Below are positions 17,067-26,942 of a DNA stretch of 64,000 nt, piece after piece (positions within the stretch are counted from its first letter, which is position 1; each line of letters begins with the position of its first letter). The DNA lies in contig JADLHJ010000059.1 in the NCBI GenBank assembly GCA_020848835.1, positions 1 to 64,000 of the forward strand, in the 5' to 3' direction. The notes beneath the pieces are model-generated. The model was not told where the DNA came from. It searched no databases and was given only the letters and a program-made list of their open reading frames with translations. A program made the position numbers and the translations under genes. The stretch is from Candidatus Hydrogenedentota bacterium (lineage in GTDB: Bacteria > Hydrogenedentota > Hydrogenedentia > Hydrogenedentales > SLHB01).

Positions 17067-19748
17067 ATGCGGACGAATATACGGTGTGCCTGGTTGATAG
17101 CGATTTGCGGCGTTTGGGCGCTTGCAGCCAGCGCAGTCGATGAACCGAAAGCTTTCAAGGTGGGCGAAGGCGGCCGGCTGTTTCCAGGGCCCGATGTAGA
17201 AGCACTCCTCGCGCGGCCCTACCGCATTGACGTTCCGATGGCGAGTACCGGCTCCTGCCTCTGGGCGGGACACCCAACGGGTTGGGCATTTCCACCGAAT
17301 TCGGTCCATTGGTTCTTGCTGACGTCTAAAAACCTTGGTTTCGATCTGCAACTGTCCGCAAACGATGCGGCCGTAACGCCCGGCGAAGGCACTGCGTATC
17401 CTTCGCACATCGCGTTCAACGTTGAAGGGCCGTTGAAGGTTGAAGGGGCAAAGTGGATCGCGCAGGACGACGTACTCGTCTCGCGACTGACTTTAACAAA
17501 CACTGGCGGCGCGCCCGTCGACGTGACCGCCAACATTGTCCTGCCCGTTGCGCAAATTGAAAGCATGGAAGAAAATGTCGCGTGGTCATTCGAGCATGCT
17601 GAATTGACGCTTCACGCCGTTGGCGCATTTTCAGGCTTCACGGCGGCGCCAGGCAAAACAGTGAAATCGTTCGCATACACGTTGGAAGGCGAAACGCCTG
17701 ACGCGAAAATCGGTAGTGATGGACCCGACACCAAATCCGCGGCAAGCGGCGGCGCCGTGCTGGGCTCCAATTTCGGGGACCAGCCGGGGGACAATGCGTC
17801 GTGGAAATTCAACATCACGGAACCCATGGAAGACGCCGCCCTCACGATTCGCTATGCGCGCGCGTTGGACGGCACCGCGCATGCGGGCGTGCAGCTTCCG
17901 GGACAAAAACGCATGGTGCAGCGGATGTTCAAATCGACCGGCGGATGGGGCGAAGCACCGAACGAGTTTAGCACCGAGACATTTAAGATCGGACCTTTGG
18001 AAAAAGGCGAAGCGAAGATCGTCTTGACGCTCATCTCCGCGAAATCAAACATCAATATTGACGCGCTGTACATCCATGAGGCCAATACACCGCCGCCCGG
18101 CGGAGACGTTTCGGGTGCGTTGCTTACGCGCTCGCTGAAGATAGAAGGCGGCAAAAGCGAAACGATCCTGTGTGCGCTCGCGGTAAATACAAGCAAGGAC
18201 GCCGCGAACGCCGCGCTGAAACGCTTGTCGTCGCAATCTGATCCGCTAAAAGACCAGGTCGATGCGTACACTGCATGGAATGATGCGAATGTTCCCGCAT
18301 TTGATTCTCCCGAAGAGGCCCTCACAAAACAGTATTGGCACCGCGCAACGAGTATCCTCCGGAAAAATCTCTTCCATGTTGGCGAAGGACGGCTGAAAGA
18401 CTGGGGCATATCGGAAGGGCGATGGACCTCAAGCTGGTACGCGAACATCATTTCCTACGGTGGCGGACACCAGATACGCGAGGCGCGGTGGCTGCGCAAT
18501 CCGCAGTATGTAAATGGAATCATCGCGACGTGGTGCGCCAACGAAAAAGAGAACGGCGTTTTTCCGAATTATATTCGACCGAAGACTATGGGCGACGGAC
18601 AGTACACCGATTGGATTACGTCGACCGTATGGGACGCGCAGTGTGTCCATCCCGACGCGAAGAATCTGAAAGCTTGGGCAGGTGCGCTGAAAAAAAATGT
18701 AGACGGTTGGCTCGTGACCTACGACACCGATAACGATGGGCTGTTAAATGTCGATAGTCATTGGTGGACGGGGATGGAGTGGCAACCATCGTTTTTCTAT
18801 TTCAAGGATTTCGACAAGGATAAGCAGGATCAGCAACTCGAACGCGTTGACTTGACCGCCTATGTGTATGGCAATGCAAAGAATCTCGCAAGAATCCTCG
18901 CAGTGGTTGGAGATAAAGAAGGCGCGGCGAAGTACGAAGCAATCGCTACGAAGATTCGCGCGGCCACTGAGCAATCCATGTGGGACGCGAAGACAAACTT
19001 TTTCTATTCCATCGAGCCGAACAACGGCGACAAAGCAATGGTGAAGGAAATTGTAGGCGTGTATCCCTTCTACTTTTCCATGTTCGGCGCGGAGGAAGGA
19101 AAGCCCTACACCGCGGCGTGGAAATCAATCCTCGACCCAAGCGAGTTTTGGACGGACTGGCCCGTCGCGTCCGCGACGAAGATGTGCAAAGCGTATTCGC
19201 AAGACGTCACGTTCAATGGGAAACGCGTCGGCGGGTGTATGTGGAACGGGCCGACATGGCCGCATGCGAACAGCATTGTTTTGTCGGCGATGGGGGCGAC
19301 CTTGCGCGAGTTTCCGGACAGTCCTGTGACCGTGGACAAAATGTACGAGCTGTTCAAATCATTCACGATGGCGCAGTTTAAGGATCAAGACCTGAACTTT
19401 CCGTGGACGGGCGAGTACTATAGCGGGGATGACGCGAAGTGGCGCACGGACCAGCGCGACTACAATCATTCCACGTACATCGACATTTTGATCGCGGAAA
19501 TCGCGGGGCTGCGCCCGCGCAACGACGACGTAATCGAAGTGCATCCGTTGATAAGCGCGCAGATGCCGCCGTTTGTGATTGACGGCGTTCGCTACCGGAA
19601 TCATGACGTTACGATCATGTGGTCGCCCAAGGAAAGCGCGGAAAAGCAAGCCGATGGCCTGCCCGGGTTCCGCGTGTACGTGGACGGCAAACTCGCGCAC
19701 CATGATCCCGAAAAAGCGTCGCGCGTGGAGATCGCTAAAGCGAAGTAA
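17067..19748 (+). CDS. Secreted MGH1-type glycoside hydrolase (alpha/alpha6 barrel, GH63-like)
   Basis: 893 residues from ATG 17067, directly behind AAAGGGGGCGAT; upstream codons in the same frame cover the terminator hairpin and are not used. A signal peptide ends near AASAVD. The first 370 residues are beta-rich with a carbohydrate-binding look (NIDALYIHEA near their end). The C-terminal half is a helical barrel: TSSWYANIISYGGGHQIREARW, DNDGLLNVDSHWWTGMEWQPS, CMWNGPTWPHANSIVLSAMG, and FPWTGEYYSGDDAKWRTDQRDYNHSTYIDI. This resembles mannosylglycerate hydrolase/GH63 proteins, which cleave alpha-linked sugars. Its 3' end overlaps the convergent next gene by 14 bp. Confidence 0.85.
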   Translation: MRTNIRCAWLIAICGVWALAASAVDEPKAFKVGEGGRLFPGPDVEALLARPYRIDVPMASTGSCLWAGHPTGWAFPPNSVHWFLLTSKNLGFDLQLSANDAAVTPGEGTAYPSHIAFNVEGPLKVEGAKWIAQDDVLVSRLTLTNTGGAPVDVTANIVLPVAQIESMEENVAWSFEHAELTLHAVGAFSGFTAAPGKTVKSFAYTLEGETPDAKIGSDGPDTKSAASGGAVLGSNFGDQPGDNASWKFNITEPMEDAALTIRYARALDGTAHAGVQLPGQKRMVQRMFKSTGGWGEAPNEFSTETFKIGPLEKGEAKIVLTLISAKSNINIDALYIHEANTPPPGGDVSGALLTRSLKIEGGKSETILCALAVNTSKDAANAALKRLSSQSDPLKDQVDAYTAWNDANVPAFDSPEEALTKQYWHRATSILRKNLFHVGEGRLKDWGISEGRWTSSWYANIISYGGGHQIREARWLRNPQYVNGIIATWCANEKENGVFPNYIRPKTMGDGQYTDWITSTVWDAQCVHPDAKNLKAWAGALKKNVDGWLVTYDTDNDGLLNVDSHWWTGMEWQPSFFYFKDFDKDKQDQQLERVDLTAYVYGNAKNLARILAVVGDKEGAAKYEAIATKIRAATEQSMWDAKTNFFYSIEPNNGDKAMVKEIVGVYPFYFSMFGAEEGKPYTAAWKSILDPSEFWTDWPVASATKMCKAYSQDVTFNGKRVGGCMWNGPTWPHANSIVLSAMGATLREFPDSPVTVDKMYELFKSFTMAQFKDQDLNFPWTGEYYSGDDAKWRTDQRDYNHSTYIDILIAEIAGLRPRNDDVIEVHPLISAQMPPFVIDGVRYRNHDVTIMWSPKESAEKQADGLPGFRVYVDGKLAHHDPEKASRVEIAKAK

Positions 19749-21345
19749 GCAGCGTGCTTTCCAGCGGGCCTAGCGTGACGTCGCGCGTGGAATCGCCGTA
19801 GCGCAGCGAAAAATTCTCGCGGCTTTCCGCCGGGTTCCAGATCAATGCCGTGCGTATCGAGGGGTACCACGCACATATCACCGGCTTTTCATCTTCGATG
19901 TAGGGGACATTTTTTAGAGAAGGCAACACACCGCGCCGCCATGCAAACAGCGCTTCCAATGTTTCATCGACACCTTCTATCCTATTTGCGGCGCCCGGTC
20001 TGCAAAGCAGCTTCGTTCCCGGTGTTGACAGGTTTTCAAGAGACTTAGCATCCGCATCCGAAAGAAAAGTCCATCCGTCGTTCGCTGGCGTGTCCGTGAT
20101 TTCAAACGGTACGCCCATAGCGAGGAAAAGACTGAAGGGCTTGTCGTCGCCCACGTAGCGGCTCGCCTCTCCCCAGAAATGTTTCAACGGTCCCCGTGGC
20201 GTCTGCCCAGCGATCGCAGCGTGCATCGAAGCTTGAAGTTTCATCGCAGACACAAGCGTTTCCCAATGAGTGAAGGGAAACGGCGTGACGCCGGACATAT
20301 AAGTTGTGTTCCGCACATCGGCTATGGTTGAAATCGTTAGCTTTGCCGCCATATTTGCGGCCGAGAGTTTATCGGATGGAAACGCAGTCGTCTCACTGAA
20401 CGCGCGCTCCGGCGCAACGAAGCGCCGATGAAAAAGTACGCTGAACAGTTCGTCGGTTTTCCCTTTGACGGGTGCGAAGCTCTTGTCGTCAAACATCAGT
20501 TCGCCAACACGCAGCAGTGCATTCGAATAATCGGAAAGGCGGATCCCCGCCTTTTCCGCGCCGAGATACATCACCATATTGCCCAGTTCGATGTTTGGCG
20601 CCGCGGCTTGCATCGCGCGGAATGATGCTGTGAGTTGATCGCAGGTGAAATCGACCCAAACGCGGAGAATGGGGGACAACGTCCGCGTGCGCACCGCATC
20701 CAACAATTCTTGCCACTGCGAATCGTTGTAGCCTCCGCGTTCCATGAATTGTTTCTTGTGCGCGTCGCAGAAGCAGCCGCCGATGGTGCCCGGCCCGATT
20801 GCCAGACGGAAATCGTCATCAAGGAACACGCGCTTCACGCCGCGCGCATTCAATTCCTGCATGGCCTTCACATTTTCTTCAGTCGCAGGTTCGTGCAGGG
20901 ACGTGCCTGCATAGGTGCTGCCATCGGGACGCAGCGCGAGTTTCCAGTGGCTTGGCGGCGATAGGGGAAACGAGCCGTCTTTCGCGCCGAGCGAATCGCC
21001 GGGGTGACCCAATGGCACGTTCACTACGTGCGCAGCAAGGCCCATCTTCTCGATGCGATCACGCCATTCCATGACATGATCAATCGGCGCGGGCCAATAG
21101 CCGTAGAAGAAGCCTGCAAGCCAAATCGTCGAAACGCCGGCGTCCGCAACAATCTGGAGCAAATCCGGATTGTTATCGAGAATCTGCGGCGCAAAACAAA
21201 TCTGGTAGGTGCGGGGCGACGCGGTCTCCGGTTCCGCGGCGTAAGCGCCCGCGTAGACTGCCGAAACGACTGCGCTGCGCCGAAGGAATTCGCGTCGCGT
21301 ATATGAGTATGGTTTTAACAAATTCCCCCCCGTAATCTGCGTCAT
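19735..21345 (-). CDS. Tat-exported TIM-barrel protein, unknown function
   Basis: 536 residues from ATG 21345. The N-terminus carries a twin-arginine signal, YTRREFLRRSAVVSAVYAG, so a folded, possibly cofactor-bearing protein is exported. The body reads like a glycosidase-type barrel: VSTIWLAGFFYGYWP, VKRVFLDDDFRLAIG, a Cys-containing GGCFCDAHKKQF segment, LRVWVDFTCDQL and VRNTTYMSGVTPFPFTHWE. A beta-rich C-terminal part follows. A run of six G just after the ATG could instead serve a TTG start a few codons in. It diverges from the thioredoxin-like gene and overlaps the convergent glycosidase by 14 bp. Confidence 0.75.
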   Translation of the reverse strand: MTQITGGNLLKPYSYTRREFLRRSAVVSAVYAGAYAAEPETASPRTYQICFAPQILDNNPDLLQIVADAGVSTIWLAGFFYGYWPAPIDHVMEWRDRIEKMGLAAHVVNVPLGHPGDSLGAKDGSFPLSPPSHWKLALRPDGSTYAGTSLHEPATEENVKAMQELNARGVKRVFLDDDFRLAIGPGTIGGCFCDAHKKQFMERGGYNDSQWQELLDAVRTRTLSPILRVWVDFTCDQLTASFRAMQAAAPNIELGNMVMYLGAEKAGIRLSDYSNALLRVGELMFDDKSFAPVKGKTDELFSVLFHRRFVAPERAFSETTAFPSDKLSAANMAAKLTISTIADVRNTTYMSGVTPFPFTHWETLVSAMKLQASMHAAIAGQTPRGPLKHFWGEASRYVGDDKPFSLFLAMGVPFEITDTPANDGWTFLSDADAKSLENLSTPGTKLLCRPGAANRIEGVDETLEALFAWRRGVLPSLKNVPYIEDEKPVICAWYPSIRTALIWNPAESRENFSLRYGDSTRDVTLGPLESTLLTSL

Positions 21346-21407
21346 CGTAGTACAATAGACAAACGTTACTTGGTGCACAACACGCTTTTGGCGCAAAGGA
21401 GGCCGCT

Positions 21408-22328
21408 ATGACTTTTGGACTCCCTCGGATGGCAGTATGCGCGATCTTTGCCCTCGCCATCACGTTGACAGCAACTGCCGCGGAACGAAAACCCATCTAC
21501 GACGAATCAGGCAACGGCGAACAACTGATCCAAGCCGCGCTCGAAAAGGCCGCCAAGGAAAACAAGCGCGTGCTGATTCAGTGGGGCGGCAATTGGTGCG
21601 GCTGGTGCCATTTGCTGCACGACGTGTTTCAAAGCGATAAAGCAATCGCGGACAGATTGGCGAAATCCTTCGTCATCGTGCTGATTGACACGAACTCAAA
21701 CAAACAGCTCATCGAGAAATATGATGCAAAGCTGCAGGGCGTGCCGTATCTCACCTTTCTTAACGCGGACAACACCGTCGCCGGGCATCATGACACGGGC
21801 TCTCTCGAAATAGGCTCCAAGCATGATCCGGCCAAAGTGCTTGCTGTGTTGAACGAGTATGCGCTAAATCCCTTGGCCTCTGCCGAGAAAATCGATGCAG
21901 AGGCACTTGTGAAACAAGCTTTGTCAGACGCCAAGGCATCTAACAAGAAAGTGTTCCTCGCCTTTGGGGCCCCGTGGTGTGGTTGGTGCAGGCGCATGGA
22001 TGCGATGATGGCGAAACCGGAATTCGACGCGGTATTCAGCGAGTACTATGTCACCGTTCACGTGGATCTCAAGGAATCTCCCGGCGGCCAGGCACTCTAC
22101 GAAAAATACTGCAAAGTACAGGGCGGCGTTCCGTGGTTTTTGATTATGGATTCCGACGGAAAAGTTTTGATCACCGCCGACGGTCCGAACGGCAATATCG
22201 GCTGCCCGTATAAGGATGAGGAAATCACGCACTTCATGCGCATGGTCAGGACTACTTCACCCGAGGCCGATCCAGTGAAATTAGGCAAGCTGGAAACAAT
22301 TATTCGACAAGCTGCAAAAGAGAAATGA
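21408..22328 (+). CDS. Exported protein with two thioredoxin-like domains
   Basis: 306 residues behind an AAAGGAGG site, with a signal peptide ending near ATAAE. Two thioredoxin-fold domains follow. The first has WCGWC with Cys64/Cys67 and the cis-proline GVPYLTF; the second has WCGWC with Cys191/Cys194 and GGVPWFLIMD. The identical WCGWC centres suggest an internal duplication. Each is typical of the DUF255/thioredoxin_7-like periplasmic reductases. It may keep exported Cys-containing enzymes, such as the neighbouring Tat-exported protein, reduced or isomerised. It meets the RND pump gene tail to tail with a 2-bp gap. Confidence 0.88.
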   Translation: MTFGLPRMAVCAIFALAITLTATAAERKPIYDESGNGEQLIQAALEKAAKENKRVLIQWGGNWCGWCHLLHDVFQSDKAIADRLAKSFVIVLIDTNSNKQLIEKYDAKLQGVPYLTFLNADNTVAGHHDTGSLEIGSKHDPAKVLAVLNEYALNPLASAEKIDAEALVKQALSDAKASNKKVFLAFGAPWCGWCRRMDAMMAKPEFDAVFSEYYVTVHVDLKESPGGQALYEKYCKVQGGVPWFLIMDSDGKVLITADGPNGNIGCPYKDEEITHFMRMVRTTSPEADPVKLGKLETIIRQAAKEK

Positions 22329-22330
22329 GT

Positions 22331-25300
22331 CTAAGGCCCGCCGGTACCGCTGACGGCGAGCAAGGACTTCTCGTGCTTGCGCGAAAGGTAATAAAGCACG
22401 GGCACGGCCATGCGCGACAGCAATAGTGACGCAATCTCCCCAGCCATCAGCGAAATCGCCAATCCCTGAAAAATTGGATCGAATAAAATCACCGATGCAC
22501 CTACAACTACGGCGGCAGCCGTGAGCATCATGGGACGGAAGCGCACCGCGCCTGCGTCGATCACGGCCTCGGCGAGGGGCATGCCCTGTTGCAAGCGCAG
22601 CTCGATGAAATCGACGAGGATGATCGAGTTGCGCACGACGATCCCCGCGCCGGCGATGAATCCGATCATGGAAGTCGCTGTAAAAAACGCACCCATCAAC
22701 CAATGCGCAGGCAAGATGCCAACCAGTGAGAACGGTATTGCCGCCATAATCACGAACGGCGTCTTCATCGATTGAAACCAACCAACGACGAGGATGAATA
22801 TCAGCACCAGCACCACCGCGAACGCCAAGCCCAGATCGCGGAATACTTCATAGGTGATGTACCACTCGCCGTCCCATTTCACCGCGAATTGCTCCGTGGA
22901 AGGCGGCTGAGTCGTTGAGAATTGCGCGATGGTCAGGCCCGGCTGCTGCAGTTTATCCACGGCATCCATCAACGACAGGATTACGTAGACGGGACTTTCC
23001 GCGGACCCTCCCACGTCTGCGGTGACGTACACTGCCGGCATAAGGTTCTTGTGGTAGATGCTCTTGTCCTGCGTGGTTGTTTCGACCCGGACCAGTTCGC
23101 CGATTGAAACGAGATTGCCCGTTTCACCCTGCACCTTGATCGAGCGCAACCCGTCAACACTAGAGCGCTGTCCGCGATCGAGTTGGAGGTTGATCGGCAG
23201 ATCTTCCTTCTCCGTGGGAATATGCACCAGCCCGCCTTGTGCGCCATCGAGTGTGGTGCGAAGTGTCGATGCGATTTGCGCCGAGGAAATGCCGTTCAGC
23301 GCGGCCTTCTCGTGATCCACGACGAAGCGATACTTCGTTTGATCGTCTTCGACATACCAATCGACATCCACGACGCCTTCCGTCTTTTCGAATACTTCAA
23401 GCACTTGCCGCGCGAGTGCGATCTGTTTGGTGTAGTCGGGGCCGTAAATCTCGGCGACGAGCGTCTGCAACACCGGCGGACCCGGCGGTACCTCGGCGAC
23501 CTTCACGCGTGCGTTGTGCCGCCGCGCGATTTCCTGCACGTGTGGGCGGATGCGTTTCGCAATATCGTGACTCTGCGCGTCGCGGTCATCCTTCGATGCG
23601 AGATTTACCTGAATGTCCGCCACATTTGCGCCCTTGCGCAGGAAATAGTGCCGCACGAGCCCATTAAAATTGTGGGGTGCCGCAGTGCCTACGTACATCT
23701 GATAATCGGTGACTTCCGCCGACTGCTTGACGGAGTCCGCGATCTCTCGCGTTACCAGCGCAGTCTCTTCCAGCGTCGTGCCCTCCGGCATGTCGATCAC
23801 GATCTGGAATTCGCTCTTGTTATCGAACGGCAGCATCTTCACGAGCACGCGTTGCAGCGGTACCAGCGCGCACGCCGCTAGCAACAGAAATACAACGCCC
23901 GCGAGAAAGACTGTGCGTACACCCGCATTCAGCAGCAGCGGGCGCATCACGCGACGATACACACGGTCCAGCGCGCCTTCCTCATGCGCGTGATCTTTTG
24001 CGCCGCTGCGCCGTAACAAGCGCACAGCGGCCCACGGCGTAACAATGAAAGAAATGACCACCGAGAACACCATCGCCGCGGAAGCGCCTACAGGTATCGG
24101 TTCCATGTAGGGGCCCATCAATCCGCGGACGAAGGCCATCGGTAATATTGCAGCAATGACCGTGACCGTTGCGAGCAGCGTCGGGTTGCCGACTTCGTCC
24201 ACCGCTTCGATGGCGATGGTCTGCGCCGATTTGCCTGCACTCTCCGGCAAATTGTAATGGCGCACAATATTCTCCACGACGACAATCGCATCGTCCACGA
24301 GAATACCGATGGAAAATATTAGCGCGAATAAGGTGACGCGATTAATCGTGTACCCATAGAAATAGAAAATGACCAGTGTCAGTGCAAGCGTGACAGGGAT
24401 TGCGATCGCGACGGTGCCCGATTCGCGGAAGCCCAACGTGAAGGCAATGAGAATCGATACTGAAATAACTGCGAGCGCCATGTGGTACAGCAGTTCGTTG
24501 GATTTTTCTTTTGCGGTCTCACCATAGTTGCGCGATACGGATACCAGCACGCCTTGAGGTACTACCTTTCCGCCAAGCGCATGGACTTTGTCGATGACAT
24601 TCTGTGCCACGGTCGTCGCGTTGGTGTTCTTGCGTTTGGCGACGGCAATCGTGACCGCAGGGGTGGGCACACCATTCGCAAACGCGTTCTCGTGGCTGCC
24701 GAGCACGGGCGGATGACCGTCCGCCGGCCCCGCCCCGAAGAACACGTAATTGCTCACTTCCTCCGGACCGTCCACAATTGTCGCCACATCACGCAAATAT
24801 ACAGGCCGATCTGCGAACACGCCGACCACGACATTCTCCACAGCATCGGCATCGGTCAGGAAGCCGTCTGTTTCCACAAGGAACTCGCAATTGTTCGACG
24901 AGAAGCTTCCCGCGCTCCTACGAATATTCGCTTCACCCAGCCGCTGCCGGATTGCGTTCGGCGCGATGTTGTGCGCGGCCATGCGCGTGGCGTCGAGCAC
25001 CGCGCGCACTTCGCGTCGTTGGCCGCCGATGATCTTCACTTCGGAGACGTCCGGCACTTCCTTGATCGCATCGTGCAACTGCGCGGCGATGCGACGCAGC
25101 GTGTAGTGGTCGTATTCCTTGCTGGCGAGCGTGAGAGCGAGGATAGGCACATCGTCAATCGAGCGCGGTTTCACGAGCGGTTCGCTTGCGCCCGGTGGGA
25201 TTAAATCGAAGTTTGCGAATAGTTTTTGGTTCAGGCGAACGATAGCGTCTTCTTCGTTTTCCCCAACGAGGAATCGGACGATGCACATTGAAGAGCCGGG

Positions 25301-25588
25301 GCTTGAAGTCGAGTAGATATATTCAACGCCCGGAATCTCCCAGAGGAGTTTTTCCATCGGCTTGGTGATGCGCTCTTCAACCTCCTTCGCGCTGGCCCCG
25401 GGCATCTCCACGAAGATGTCGATCATCGGGACGATGATCTGCGGCTCCTCTTCGCGTGGCAGTACAAGGACCGCACCAACGCCAAGTAACAGCGATGCAC
25501 CGATAATCAGCGGAGTTAGCTTGGAGTCGATAAACGCGTGTGCAATGGCGCCGGCGATGCCGCGTTTCACTGTTGGGGACTGCTCCAT
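22331..25588 (-). CDS. RND-family efflux pump, inner membrane transporter
   Basis: 1085 residues, the usual size for AcrB/MdtB/CusA-type pumps. TM1 is at about residues 25-43 ([20 protein letters not shown]), followed by porter domain blocks such as [18 protein letters not shown] and [14 protein letters not shown]. The proton-relay helix [16 protein letters not shown] lies near residue 429, and a second group of helices follows after residue 860. Proton-driven export of drugs, metals or lipids is the family role; the substrate is not visible. The start is 5 bp after the adaptor gene's stop, so both come from one mRNA. No outer membrane channel gene is present nearby. Confidence 0.93.
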   Translation of the reverse strand: MEQSPTVKRGIAGAIAHAFIDSKLTPLIIGASLLLGVGAVLVLPREEEPQIIVPMIDIFVEMPGASAKEVEERITKPMEKLLWEIPGVEYIYSTSSPGSSMCIVRFLVGENEEDAIVRLNQKLFANFDLIPPGASEPLVKPRSIDDVPILALTLASKEYDHYTLRRIAAQLHDAIKEVPDVSEVKIIGGQRREVRAVLDATRMAAHNIAPNAIRQRLGEANIRRSAGSFSSNNCEFLVETDGFLTDADAVENVVVGVFADRPVYLRDVATIVDGPEEVSNYVFFGAGPADGHPPVLGSHENAFANGVPTPAVTIAVAKRKNTNATTVAQNVIDKVHALGGKVVPQGVLVSVSRNYGETAKEKSNELLYHMALAVISVSILIAFTLGFRESGTVAIAIPVTLALTLVIFYFYGYTINRVTLFALIFSIGILVDDAIVVVENIVRHYNLPESAGKSAQTIAIEAVDEVGNPTLLATVTVIAAILPMAFVRGLMGPYMEPIPVGASAAMVFSVVISFIVTPWAAVRLLRRSGAKDHAHEEGALDRVYRRVMRPLLLNAGVRTVFLAGVVFLLLAACALVPLQRVLVKMLPFDNKSEFQIVIDMPEGTTLEETALVTREIADSVKQSAEVTDYQMYVGTAAPHNFNGLVRHYFLRKGANVADIQVNLASKDDRDAQSHDIAKRIRPHVQEIARRHNARVKVAEVPPGPPVLQTLVAEIYGPDYTKQIALARQVLEVFEKTEGVVDVDWYVEDDQTKYRFVVDHEKAALNGISSAQIASTLRTTLDGAQGGLVHIPTEKEDLPINLQLDRGQRSSVDGLRSIKVQGETGNLVSIGELVRVETTTQDKSIYHKNLMPAVYVTADVGGSAESPVYVILSLMDAVDKLQQPGLTIAQFSTTQPPSTEQFAVKWDGEWYITYEVFRDLGLAFAVVLVLIFILVVGWFQSMKTPFVIMAAIPFSLVGILPAHWLMGAFFTATSMIGFIAGAGIVVRNSIILVDFIELRLQQGMPLAEAVIDAGAVRFRPMMLTAAAVVVGASVILFDPIFQGLAISLMAGEIASLLLSRMAVPVLYYLSRKHEKSLLAVSGTGGP

Positions 25589-25593
25589 CGCAA

Positions 25594-26799
25594 TTACCGC
25601 GCGTCGATGCGCACGCCGTCCACGACTTCCGGCGTCACTTCCGCTACATAGCGATCGCCTTCGCGCAATCCCGAGAGGATTTCGACGGTGTCGCCGAAGA
25701 TTTTCCCCGTCTTGACGAGGCGCAGCGTGGCGATACTCTCCGTGTTAAGCGCGTAAACCCCTTCCAACTGGCCCCGCGAAACGACGGCCGTGCGCGGTAC
25801 GGCAAGACCGGCGGCGTCTGCAGATGGAAAACGCGCGCGCCCAAACTGACCCGAGCGCAACCGATCATCAGCGGGCAGCGCAATTTTCACCATCGAAGTA
25901 CGACTAGACGGATCGGCAGCAGGGAAAATTTCGGATACCGTACCATCCATCGGCGTGTCGCCCAGCCCGTCAATCGCGACCTGCACAGTGTCATTGACAT
26001 GAACAGAGGCCGCGGACGTTTCATCCACGCTTGCCTCAAGCCGATAGGCGCTGCGGTCCTCCAGCGAGAACAACGTCATCCCGGGAGCGGCAAGATCGCC
26101 CACGTCTACCGTCTTCGTGGCGACGATTCCCGCAAAAGGCGCGGTCACACGCGTATAACTAAGCGTGACGTTCGCGGCATCCAGCGCGGCGCGCGCCTGT
26201 TCCACGGCGGCATTTGCCTGTTCGCGTTTCGCCAACACCGCGGCAACTTCCTCAATGCGCATTCTCGCTTCCGCCGCGGCTGACTTTGCTGCCGCTGCGG
26301 CTTCGTCGAATACCTGCTTGCTGATTGCCTTTTCCGCGAGCAATTTGGACTGTCGATCAAACGTGGTGCTTGCAAGATCGCGTTGCGCTTCCGCGGCCTG
26401 TGCCGCGGATTGCACCGCCGCAACGCCTTTCGTTGCCTCGTCCAGCCCGCGTTCCGCGACGCGCAGTGCGCTTTCGGCGGATTTCACCAGGGCAGTAGCG
26501 TCACGCGCATCCAATTCCGCGAGCACGGCGTTAGCCTCGACAACGTCGCCGGCTTTTACGAGCACGGCGACCACATGGCCCATGACTTTACTTTGGATTG
26601 CACTCGTCGTTGCGGATCGTACGGTGCCGACTGCTTCGCGCGTGCGCGGCGTTGATGCCAAAGACGCCGTGGATACCTTGGCCTGAACAGTAGCGCCGGT
26701 TGCAGGTGGTGCTGAAGCATGGTAAGAATTTCCGCAGCCCAAAATGGCGAGGGCGCAGAATATAAAAGCGCAGGTCGATGCGCGCACGTTGTCCCCCAT
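25594..26799 (-). CDS. RND efflux periplasmic adaptor (membrane fusion protein) lipoprotein
   Basis: 401 residues from ATG 26799; a GTG at 26820 in the same frame is an alternative. The lipobox ALAILGCG marks a lipid-anchored adaptor. Domains follow the HlyD/AcrA order: a biotinyl-lipoyl half ([16 protein letters not shown]), a long alpha-helical hairpin rich in Ala and Glu (about residues 95-190), the second half ([20 protein letters not shown]), a beta-barrel ([15 protein letters not shown]) and a membrane-proximal domain. It links the pump encoded 5 bp downstream to an outer membrane channel encoded elsewhere. Confidence 0.93.
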   Translation of the reverse strand: MGDNVRASTCAFIFCALAILGCGNSYHASAPPATGATVQAKVSTASLASTPRTREAVGTVRSATTSAIQSKVMGHVVAVLVKAGDVVEANAVLAELDARDATALVKSAESALRVAERGLDEATKGVAAVQSAAQAAEAQRDLASTTFDRQSKLLAEKAISKQVFDEAAAAAKSAAAEARMRIEEVAAVLAKREQANAAVEQARAALDAANVTLSYTRVTAPFAGIVATKTVDVGDLAAPGMTLFSLEDRSAYRLEASVDETSAASVHVNDTVQVAIDGLGDTPMDGTVSEIFPAADPSSRTSMVKIALPADDRLRSGQFGRARFPSADAAGLAVPRTAVVSRGQLEGVYALNTESIATLRLVKTGKIFGDTVEILSGLREGDRYVAEVTPEVVDGVRIDAR

Positions 26800-26942
26800 T
26801 CTCTGGCGCGACGTACGCACGCACCAGTTCGCTTCAATTATACCATTTTAGAGATGATATGTCGCGTGGCGCGGCGGGCATATGTTACGATGCCGCCACT
26901 GCACGCGGTGCATTACTGGCAGCAAGTCTGGAGCATATTGCC

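Noticed and set aside
24482..25204. 240-codon plus-strand frame opposite the RND pump
   Set aside because: Antisense to conserved pump domains; composition rich in His, Arg and Val, with no ribosome site.
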